Source: Caldilineaceae bacterium SB0662_bin_25
GTDB taxonomy: Bacteria; Chloroflexota; Anaerolineae; Caldilineales; Caldilineaceae
Direction of reading: 5' to 3'
NCBI GenBank assembly: GCA_009840225.1
Contig: VXOE01000384.1
Span: 1 to 34,936 of the forward strand
DNA length: 34,936 nt
The notes below the pieces were generated by a model that saw nothing but the letters and a program-made list of their open reading frames with translations, did not search any database and was not told where the DNA came from. Below are positions 27,563 through 34,936 of this stretch, piece after piece; the first letter of the stretch is position 1; the number at the start of each line of letters is the position of its first letter. A program made the position numbers and the translations under genes.

Positions 27563-28888
27563 TTATGCCAGAGACTCCTTGTCCAGGACTTCCTGTACGA
27601 GGAGGTGGGTCTGCTCGACTCCCTCGTCGAATGTGGTCACTTCAGTCCACACAGCCTGGAGATTGTTGTTGAGCGTGTCTACGAACTCCAGCGTGCGGGC
27701 ATTGGCCGGTCTGTGCCACTTGCGAGGTCCATCAGGATATGTAGCGATGTGCTGGCGGAAGATTGGATGGACGGCGAAGAGCTCGTCGCTGTCCCAAACA
27801 TCGGCTCGGCCGCCAGGACTGCCGGCGCCAAAAAGGACATGCTCGATTCCATCCTCCTTCGTGGAGTAGAAGTCGAGAATCTGGAATGCTTCTGATGGAT
27901 GCTTGGAGTTACCCGTAATGCCGAAGGCGGCAGCAGACACCTGCGATCCCCTGAGTCCGGTCGGTCCGACGGGCCCGACGAGAACATCCCAGTCAAAGGT
28001 GATGTCGCCGGACTCCTTCTGGTTGTTCCAGCGCCCTACAAAACCCGTAGTCCAGTTGTATACGCCGACCGTGCCAGCGACGTAGTTGTTGAAGGTCTCG
28101 TTGCTGCACAGGCAGGGGTCGACTCCGTGAGTGAATCGTAGGTCATAGAGCCACTGAAGGCCTGCAATGGATTCTTCCTGGTCCAGCAGCGACTTCGTTC
28201 CTTCCTCGTTGATTGCGTCGCCACCGAAGATGCGAAGGTAGGAGGGGATGTGCTCCTGCCCAACTCCCATCGCGCGCACGCCCCAAACCTCAGGGGGCGC
28301 GGTGATCGCCTGACCAATTGTTACCAGGTCATCAGTTGTCCAGTCGGGTGTGGGGACTTCGGCGCCCGACTCTTCGATCAGGTTCCTGTTTATGTAATAT
28401 GCGGTCGTACCGAAGTGACCGTGATTGGGGATGGCATGCAGCTCGCCATTCAGGGTGAGTGCGGCAATTAACGAGTCCCAGAAGGGTGACAGGTCGAAGT
28501 CTTTGGCTGCGACTATGTCATCCAGCGGGATCAGTACGCCCTTTGCCTTATGTTCCGGCGGGTTGTTGAGGTAAGTCCAAACAACGTCTCCGACCGTTCC
28601 TGAGGCCGACAAGGCGTAGATCTTCGGGTACATCTCATTTCCGGGAAGTTCGTCAAACTCGAGTATCAGGCCGGGGTTCTGTTCTTCAAAAAGGTCTTTG
28701 CGGCTGACGTGCCAGTCGGCATGTGTACCCAAGCGTGTATGGAAGAGGAGCGTGATGGGCTCTTCGGAAGCCATGGCCTCTTCCCCATCACCTGACGGGG
28801 CGGCAGCTGGCACGCACGCAGACAGCGCCACGGCCGATGCGGCCAGGGCTCCCTGCAAGAATGAACGTCGCGAAACTTGCCTGTTCAT
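27563..28888 (-). CDS. Extracellular solute-binding protein, paralog of the adjacent gene (Tat-type lipoprotein signal)
   Basis: 'MNRQVSRRSFLQGALAASAVALSACVPAAAPSGDGEEAMASEEPITLLFHTRLGTHADWHVSRKDLFEEQNPG'. Confidence 0.93.
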   Translation of the reverse strand: MNRQVSRRSFLQGALAASAVALSACVPAAAPSGDGEEAMASEEPITLLFHTRLGTHADWHVSRKDLFEEQNPGLILEFDELPGNEMYPKIYALSASGTVGDVVWTYLNNPPEHKAKGVLIPLDDIVAAKDFDLSPFWDSLIAALTLNGELHAIPNHGHFGTTAYYINRNLIEESGAEVPTPDWTTDDLVTIGQAITAPPEVWGVRAMGVGQEHIPSYLRIFGGDAINEEGTKSLLDQEESIAGLQWLYDLRFTHGVDPCLCSNETFNNYVAGTVGVYNWTTGFVGRWNNQKESGDITFDWDVLVGPVGPTGLRGSQVSAAAFGITGNSKHPSEAFQILDFYSTKEDGIEHVLFGAGSPGGRADVWDSDELFAVHPIFRQHIATYPDGPRKWHRPANARTLEFVDTLNNNLQAVWTEVTTFDEGVEQTHLLVQEVLDKESLA

Positions 28889-28933
28889 GGTTCTCTCCTG
28901 ATCGGTGTGACGAAATAAAGTGAAGGATCCCGA

Positions 28934-28975
28934 TAGGACGCGGCTCAGGTTCCTGCCATCCAGAGCCGCGTCCTA
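28934..28975 (-). repeat. Perfect 13-bp intercistronic stem-loop between the two paralogous SBP genes
   Basis: TAGGACGCGGCTC (28934-28946) / GAGCCGCGTCCTA (28963-28975), 16-nt loop. Confidence 0.85.
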
Positions 28976-28993
28976 AGCGGGCTCAAACCAGGG

Positions 28994-30325
28994 TCAGACT
29001 GGATCCTTGTCCAAGACCTCCTGGACAAGGAGATGGGTCTGCTCTACACCCTCTTCGAACTCCACTGCCTGCGTCCAAATTGCCTGCAGATTGTTGTTCA
29101 TCGTATTGACAAACTCAGAAGTGCGGGCATTGGCAGGGCGGTGCCACTTGCGCGGGCCTTCTGGATAGATCTCCTGGTGCTGACGGAAGATCGGGTGGAT
29201 GGAGTTGAGCTCATCGCTCTCCCAAACGTCCTTGCGGCCGCCTGGGCTGCCGGCGCCGAAGAAGACATGCTCGATGCCGTCTTCTTTCGTCGAATAGAAG
29301 TCCAGGACCTGGAAGGCTTCCGAGGGATGATCGGAGTTGCCGGTTATACCAAAGGCGGCTGCCGACACTTGTGAACCGCGCAGGCCCGTGGGTCCAATCG
29401 GGCCGACAACGGCATCCCAATCAAAATCCAGGTCGCCGTCGTTCTTCATGTTGTTCAAGCGACCGATCCATCCTGTCGTCGTGTTAAAGATGCCTACGGT
29501 ACCAGCGACGTAGTTATTGGCAACTTCGTCGCCGCACTGGCAGGGATCTATCTGATGTGTGTGCTGCAGGTCGTAGAGCCAGCGCAGACCAGCGATGGAC
29601 TCCTCCTCACCCAGCAAGGATTGTGTTCCTTCCTCGTTGATTGCATCGCCGCCGAAGATTCGCAAGTAGGAGGGGATGTGCTCCTGTCCTGTACCGAAGC
29701 TACGGACGCCCCACACCTCGGGCGGAGCTGTGACCGCTTGCCCGATTGTAATGTAGTCATCGACAGTCCAGTCAGGGTTGGGGTTCTCTGCGCCAGATGC
29801 TTCGATCAGGGTCTTGTTGTGATAGTAGGCGGTCGTGCCGTAGTGGCCGTGGTTGGGAATGGCGTGCAGTTCACCGTCGAGCGTGACGGCTTCGAGCAGG
29901 GAATCCCAGAATTGGGAGAGGTCGAAGTCTTTGGCCGCGACGATATCGTCCAGGGGGACCAAGACTCCCTTGGCCTTGTGTTCCGGCGGATTGTTGAGAT
30001 AGGTCCAAACTACATCGCCCACCGTGCCGGAGGCTGAAAGAGCGTAAATCTTGGGATACATTTCATTGCCCGGCAACTCGTCGATTTCGAGTAGAATGCC
30101 GGGATTCTGCTCTTCGAACAGGTCCTTGCGGCTCTTGTGCCAGTCGGCGTGTGTGCCGAGCCGCGTGTGGAATAGTACGGTGACGGGTTCTGTCGAAGCC
30201 TCCATCGACTCCCCGCCTTCACCTGCTGTGGGAGCAGCGGGCACGCAGGCAGACAGAGCCAGAGCTCCGGTTGCTGCCAGTGACCCAGACAGGAACTGAC
30301 GACGACTCACATTTTTCTTAAGCAT
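28994..30325 (-). CDS. Extracellular solute-binding protein (Tat-type lipoprotein signal)
   Basis: 'MLKKNVSRRQFLSGSLAATGALALSACVPAAPTAGEGGESMEASTEPVTVLFHTRLGTHADWHKSRKDLFEEQNPG'. The track start is 30370; M at 30325 fits the signal peptide better. Confidence 0.93.
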   Translation of the reverse strand: MLKKNVSRRQFLSGSLAATGALALSACVPAAPTAGEGGESMEASTEPVTVLFHTRLGTHADWHKSRKDLFEEQNPGILLEIDELPGNEMYPKIYALSASGTVGDVVWTYLNNPPEHKAKGVLVPLDDIVAAKDFDLSQFWDSLLEAVTLDGELHAIPNHGHYGTTAYYHNKTLIEASGAENPNPDWTVDDYITIGQAVTAPPEVWGVRSFGTGQEHIPSYLRIFGGDAINEEGTQSLLGEEESIAGLRWLYDLQHTHQIDPCQCGDEVANNYVAGTVGIFNTTTGWIGRLNNMKNDGDLDFDWDAVVGPIGPTGLRGSQVSAAAFGITGNSDHPSEAFQVLDFYSTKEDGIEHVFFGAGSPGGRKDVWESDELNSIHPIFRQHQEIYPEGPRKWHRPANARTSEFVNTMNNNLQAIWTQAVEFEEGVEQTHLLVQEVLDKDPV

Positions 30326-30385
30326 GGTTGACTCCTCCTTGGGAATAGGTGAACGTTCTGCGACAACCACTTCAATAGAATTGCA

Positions 30386-31312
30386 CTATCCTTTGATGCC
30401 GGACATCACAATTCCCTGGACCAGATAACGCTGCGCAAGGAAAAAGATGACAATTATAGGTGCAGTCATCATGACACTGGCCGCCATGAGAAGGTGGTAC
30501 TTTGGCTCAGTGTCATCGGCAAAGCCGGCGACGGCCTGGAAATAGCGAATGCCGATCGCCAGCGTGTACTTGGACTTCGTGTTGAGGAAGATAAATGGCT
30601 GGAGAAACTCATTCCACTGGGCCATGAAGGTCAGAACGGCGGCGGTTGCTGTAACGGGAATGGACAGTGGCATCAGAATCTGCCAGAAAATTCGTAGGTA
30701 GTTAGCGCCGTCTATGCGGGCTGCTTCGTCCAGGTCGATGGGAATGCTCATAAAGAACTGGCGCATGAGGAAGATGAGGAAGGCGCTGCCACCGAAAAAC
30801 GAAGGAATAATCAGCGGTCTGTAGGAGTCCAGCCATCCAATCTTCGCAAACATGAGGTAGAGAGGAATCAGGGTAACTTCTACAGGAAGCATCATGGTGC
30901 TGAGAGTGATGATGAACAACACGTCGCGGGCAGGGTATCGAAAACGGGCAAAAGAGTATCCGACGAGCGCGGCGGTCAGGACTGCGCCAAAGGTTGATAC
31001 AATTGCCACGAAGGTCGAATTCCAGGTCCAGGTCGCCCAGGACACGATTTCAAAAACTTTCGGATAGTTTTGAAACTGCGGAACCTCTGGAAGCCAGGTA
31101 GGTGGGAACCTGAACAGCTCGCCACCTCTCTTTAGCGAGGAGAGGACGGTCCAAACAAAGGGAAACATGAACACGGCCGAACTGGAAACGGCGATCAGAT
31201 AGAGGATTCCTCGGCCGATGGCGCGCTGGAAGGAAGCTGACTGGAAGATCCCGGCTGGATTTATTCCGCTCCCGGTCTGTTTTCGGCCTGTTGCGATTGC
31301 TTCGCCCGCCAT
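30386..31312 (-). CDS. Carbohydrate ABC transporter permease (MalG/UgpE-like)
   Basis: 'FPFVWTVLSSLKRGGELFRFPPTWLPEVPQFQNY', 'IDLDEAARIDGANYLRIFWQILMPLSIPVTATAAVL'. ATG at 31312 overlaps the upstream stop as TGATG with ggggagg SD; the track start is 31342. Confidence 0.95.
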   Translation of the reverse strand: MAGEAIATGRKQTGSGINPAGIFQSASFQRAIGRGILYLIAVSSSAVFMFPFVWTVLSSLKRGGELFRFPPTWLPEVPQFQNYPKVFEIVSWATWTWNSTFVAIVSTFGAVLTAALVGYSFARFRYPARDVLFIITLSTMMLPVEVTLIPLYLMFAKIGWLDSYRPLIIPSFFGGSAFLIFLMRQFFMSIPIDLDEAARIDGANYLRIFWQILMPLSIPVTATAAVLTFMAQWNEFLQPFIFLNTKSKYTLAIGIRYFQAVAGFADDTEPKYHLLMAASVMMTAPIIVIFFLAQRYLVQGIVMSGIKG

Positions 31313-32262
31313 CAGTCCACCTCCCCTGCGTAATAGACCCATCGTCGCGACTGTCTGAACTGAACGTAAGTAAAGACGAACAAAACGAAGAAGAAGATCC
31401 AGGCCAGAGCCGAAGCATAACCCATTTCAAAGTACTGGAATGCGCGCGTGTAGATGTGCAATGCGTAGAACCAGGTAGAGTATGCCGGCCCGCCCTGGGT
31501 GGCGACGTATGCAGCTGCAAATACTCTCAGTGCCCCGATGATTCCAAGTACCATGTTGAAGAAAATCGTCGGTGTAAGCATTGGGAGGGTCACGTTTCGA
31601 AACTTGGCCCATAAGCCGGCGCCGTCCACGACAGCGGCATCGTACAGTTCCTGGGGAACCCCTTGCAGGCCGGCCAGGAAAATCAGCATGGTGTTGCCGC
31701 CGATTGCCCCCCACATTGCCATTATGATCAGACCGGTCATCGCCCAGTCCGGGTCTCGGAACCATCCCGGGGCGTTGTCGCTGCCGGTGATAGTACGAAT
31801 CCAATGGTTGATCGGCCCCACGTCGGCGTTGAAAATCCAGCCCCAAAGGACGGCGGCAGCGACGATGGGAGTTAGGTGAGGCAGGAAGAAGAAGGTTCGA
31901 AACCACGTCGTTCCCAGCAGTGCCTGGTTGAGGAGCATAGCCGCGGCAAGCGCGCCGATTAGTGAAAGCGGTACGACAATCAGCGCGTAACGGAAGGTGA
32001 GCATCATCGAGGGCCAGAAGAGCCGGTCTTTCGTGAAGATCTCGATGAAGTTCTTCAGGCCAACAAATTCGGGTGGGTTGACGATGTCGTAGCGGGTAAA
32101 GCTGAGGAAGCCGGAGGTCATCATTGGACCGATGATAAAGAGAATAATGCCAAGCAGCCAGGGCGACAGGAATATGTAGCCGGCGATTGCCTCTTTGGCG
32201 CGCAGGTTCCTCGTCCAACTGGGAAGTGGTATCCGTGCGCCCGCTAACGCTTTCGTCGTCAT
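31312..32262 (-). CDS. Carbohydrate ABC transporter permease (MalF/UgpA-like)
   Basis: 'FLSPWLLGIILFIIGPMMTSGFLSFTRYDIVNPPEFVGLKNF', 'ELYDAAVVDGAGLWAKFRNVTLPMLTPTIFFNMVLG'; ATGA overlap with the upstream CDS. Confidence 0.95.
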   Translation of the reverse strand: MTTKALAGARIPLPSWTRNLRAKEAIAGYIFLSPWLLGIILFIIGPMMTSGFLSFTRYDIVNPPEFVGLKNFIEIFTKDRLFWPSMMLTFRYALIVVPLSLIGALAAAMLLNQALLGTTWFRTFFFLPHLTPIVAAAVLWGWIFNADVGPINHWIRTITGSDNAPGWFRDPDWAMTGLIIMAMWGAIGGNTMLIFLAGLQGVPQELYDAAVVDGAGLWAKFRNVTLPMLTPTIFFNMVLGIIGALRVFAAAYVATQGGPAYSTWFYALHIYTRAFQYFEMGYASALAWIFFFVLFVFTYVQFRQSRRWVYYAGEVD

Positions 32263-34259
32263 TTCTGCCTCTCCCTAACCATTTCATGTCCCTCATAAAG
32301 ATCGCGCACCACTGTACCCTGGGCTTGCGCAGGAGGATCGACGCCCAGAATGTGGCAAAACGTCGGGACGACATCGACGGCATGAATGTAGCCCAGCCGG
32401 TCAACTGGGCGTTCATATCCCTTCTTCAGCCCCGGTCCGTCGAGGAAAAACGATCCGAAAGTTGACGAAAAGCCGTTTGTAGTTGGAATGAAGCCGCCAT
32501 GATGGGCGCCGTAAACAAGTGGGGCGCCGACATTTCCCCCACCGTCAATCCCGAGCCATTGCGTGTAGTAACCGCTTACATAGTCGTGGTCCCAGGCGAA
32601 GATGACGTCACCGCACTCGTCTCCCCACTGCCCCAGCAGATAGGCGTCGCGTTTGGGCAGGGCGATGGCGACAACGGTGTTGCCAGTTTCTTCGTCAACC
32701 CACGTGCGCAGGGCAGTGAGCAGCTCGCGTTCGATCTGATCGAATTCCGGTCCGGGATCGGCGTTGATCGTAATGTCGAAGCCGCGCCTGGCGAGATAGG
32801 CTTTCGTCAGGTTCCAGTCGATCTCGTCAGAAGAGGGATCTAGGTCTTGGGCAATGGCCTCGTCCCCACCTTGCTTCAGAACGAGGAAGCCCTCGTCATA
32901 CAGGAATTGCCGAAGGTTGGCGATACGGACGTCAGGGAAGGCGCCGTGGTCGGAGATAATACCAACGTAAACTTCATCCCCGTCTTGGTTGGCCTTGTCG
33001 GCCGCCTCGTACATCAGGCCCAAGACGCGGTCGCCGACCTGGTACGTGCGGCGGAAGTAGTCCATATACTTCTCTTTGGTTTCCGGATTGAATCCGGGAC
33101 ACTCCGGGTCCACGTCAGCTAAGTGGATGTGGTTGAGATAGTCATAGAGGTGCCAGTGGCAGGTGAAGTAGGAGCAACCTCTCTCGTGGAGCATGTAATT
33201 TGCCACGTTGGCAAACCAGAGGCCTTGGTATTCGCACTCTTCAAGCGCTGTATCGAAGTCGGTCATGCCTGAGGTATAAGGTGTCATCGAGGCATGTTCC
33301 TGATACGGGCCGAAGCGGCGAATGAGTTCGGCTTCCAACTCAGAATCGCCATACGTGAAGCCGTTGGTATATGTAACTTGAGTTCGATAAAGTTTCAACG
33401 AACTGCCATCGCGGGCCAGTTCTAGCAACTTGAAACGGACCGCGGCCTCCTGAGCGCGACCTTCGATTTGAAAGTCCTGGATGGCCCAGTCACTCCAATC
33501 ACCAAGGTTGGCCGCGGTCACCACGTCGCCAGCATCTCGACTACGACAAATCAAGACTCGGTCGTAACCCTTACCGCTGCTGTCGACGGCAAGCAAATGA
33601 AAGTGGTTGGCGTCTCCACCCAGACGCGCGTTGACGGAAATCGCTGTCGCCAGGGGAGTCGAGGCACTTTCCGGTAGATTGGTCCAGCCTTCGGCAGCGG
33701 CGAGCGACTCGATGGGTTCAACGCTGCGAGGGCCCTGGATGGCTGAACCGTCGTGTGCCATGGCAACATCGCTGGCCTTAGCAGGATCCGTAGTGTAGGC
33801 CTGGGCCGCAGCCACTTCGAATTCCGTGCTATTGTGCCCTGGAGCGCCGAAACCGTCGACAACGTAGCCGATTTCCACGCCTGAAGGATGGGCCCCCGGG
33901 TAGTGTACGGCTACGCTTTTGAGGCCGGCGCGCTCCAAAGAGTTCCAGATTCTTTCGGCGTTGTTGGCCCGGCCGTCAAAGCTGCTAACTGAAACATCCT
34001 TCTCGCCAGCGGCGGACTTTCGCTCAATTACAGTTTGCCACGTTGGGACGCTGTGTGTGCCGGTGTGGGCGCCGGTGGAGAGTGTTGCCCAATTGGTGGG
34101 GGTCCAGACAGGAAAGGAGGGATAGGTCTCGTTGACAGTTCCTTCGCTGAGCAAGCGACTGAAATTCGGCAGGCAGCCCTCCGAAGCAAAATACTTCATC
34201 ATCGGAGTGACGAAACCGTCCATTCCATAGGCATAGATCTTCTTTGTCATCGGCGGCAC
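32259..34259 (-). CDS. Alkaline phosphatase superfamily (type I phosphodiesterase/nucleotide pyrophosphatase-like) protein
   Basis: 666 aa; metal/nucleophile motifs 'YAYGMDGF', 'FPVWTPTNWATLSTGAHTGTH', 'GIISDHGAFPD', 'YGAHHGGFIPTTNGF'; no signal peptide evident. Confidence 0.88.
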   Translation of the reverse strand: MPPMTKKIYAYGMDGFVTPMMKYFASEGCLPNFSRLLSEGTVNETYPSFPVWTPTNWATLSTGAHTGTHSVPTWQTVIERKSAAGEKDVSVSSFDGRANNAERIWNSLERAGLKSVAVHYPGAHPSGVEIGYVVDGFGAPGHNSTEFEVAAAQAYTTDPAKASDVAMAHDGSAIQGPRSVEPIESLAAAEGWTNLPESASTPLATAISVNARLGGDANHFHLLAVDSSGKGYDRVLICRSRDAGDVVTAANLGDWSDWAIQDFQIEGRAQEAAVRFKLLELARDGSSLKLYRTQVTYTNGFTYGDSELEAELIRRFGPYQEHASMTPYTSGMTDFDTALEECEYQGLWFANVANYMLHERGCSYFTCHWHLYDYLNHIHLADVDPECPGFNPETKEKYMDYFRRTYQVGDRVLGLMYEAADKANQDGDEVYVGIISDHGAFPDVRIANLRQFLYDEGFLVLKQGGDEAIAQDLDPSSDEIDWNLTKAYLARRGFDITINADPGPEFDQIERELLTALRTWVDEETGNTVVAIALPKRDAYLLGQWGDECGDVIFAWDHDYVSGYYTQWLGIDGGGNVGAPLVYGAHHGGFIPTTNGFSSTFGSFFLDGPGLKKGYERPVDRLGYIHAVDVVPTFCHILGVDPPAQAQGTVVRDLYEGHEMVRERQK

Positions 34260-34936
34260 TTTGCTCCCAATTCAGTACGCTGGAATTCAGGTGGACGCCT
34301 CCGCTCGGCAACGATGGGGTTCTGTAGGTTCAAGACTGGCGCGAAGACGCTGCGTACTAGTGCAATTTGGTGTGCAAACATTCAGGCGAGGCAATTGCCT
34401 GAAGAGGCATGCTTCGGCAGAAGTGATACTGCCGAGGGGCCTGCGATTCTACGTCTGATATCAGGGATCGAGTGGGTCCGAGTCCTCTGATTCTGCTCGC
34501 AGGTTCTGTTTGCTGGTTGAATACCTCCGGATTACAGTGCGACAGATGGATTCAGATATGTCTGGCCATTGATGCAGCACCATCTGCTAATGCTGAAGTA
34601 TCTTCCATGGGCATTCACTGACATACTCGTGGGCCCGCCCTCAAATCTGGTTACCTAATGTCGTCGGTTCTGACGCTTAACCAGTGGTGTACTTTGAGCA
34701 CAATCGTGCGAGCGCCGGGATTATATCAGCATCTGTCGGGATCTGCAAACCACCTCCTGTCGGGTGCATCCCTTAATGGGGGCGAACTTCCCCATGCCTC
34801 AGGTCGCTGCGGAGCACTAACCATCTCGCGATCAACTCTGAGTCAGAGGAAACAGCAGTTCTCTCTCCTCACTTCTCTTCACTCTCTCCTCGCTCTTTTG
34901 GGCGGTCGGGCCTAGTCGGCCCTCCCTTGTGCGGGG

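Noticed and set aside
29555-30037. 160-aa plus-strand ORF
   Set aside because: Antisense to an SBP; the paralogous SBP gene carries a similar shadow, consistent with codon-bias artefact.
31427-32416. 329-aa minus-strand ORF overlapping the permease in another frame
   Set aside because: Arg/Pro/His-rich out-of-frame reading of a permease gene and the phosphodiesterase end.

Overview
GC-rich bacterial chromosomal window. Gene content and style suggest a Chloroflexota-like organism, but that is inference. About 30 protein-coding genes can be supported. The left part holds a sugar-acid type cluster (DapA/NanA-family aldolase, enolase-superfamily dehydratase, MDR dehydrogenase), then ornithine cyclodeaminase-like, double-GNAT and AnmK genes, with priA convergent to them. 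The middle is an rpmH-rnpA-yidD-yidC-khpB(jag)-pfkB-parA-parB block, the classical origin-proximal neighbourhood, but without dnaA, mnmE, mnmG or rsmG. It is followed by a degenerate polyprenyl-synthase-like gene, an ATP-grasp gene, a YggX-like gene, a formyltransferase-like gene, a UxuA-like isomerase/dehydratase and a DUF1932-type dehydrogenase. The right part is one long minus-strand unit: AlkP-superfamily phosphodiesterase, permease, permease, three consecutive Tat-type lipoprotein solute-binding proteins, permease, permease. The observations most worth checking are: (1) each of the three solute-binding protein genes is followed about 18-22 nt downstream by a GC-rich intercistronic stem-loop, one with a perfect 13-bp stem; (2) the yggX/formyltransferase divergent region has a perfect-hexamer promoter overlapping a 16-nt near-palindrome; (3) the yidD-yidC spacer contains alternative hairpins and a short ORF with a Shine-Dalgarno-like sequence; (4) a catalytically stripped polyprenyl synthase paralog lies next to parAB; (5) rpmH is absent from the supplied ORF track and has a consensus promoter and start-site hairpin. 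No CRISPR array, tRNA/rRNA gene or intact mobile element was recognised.
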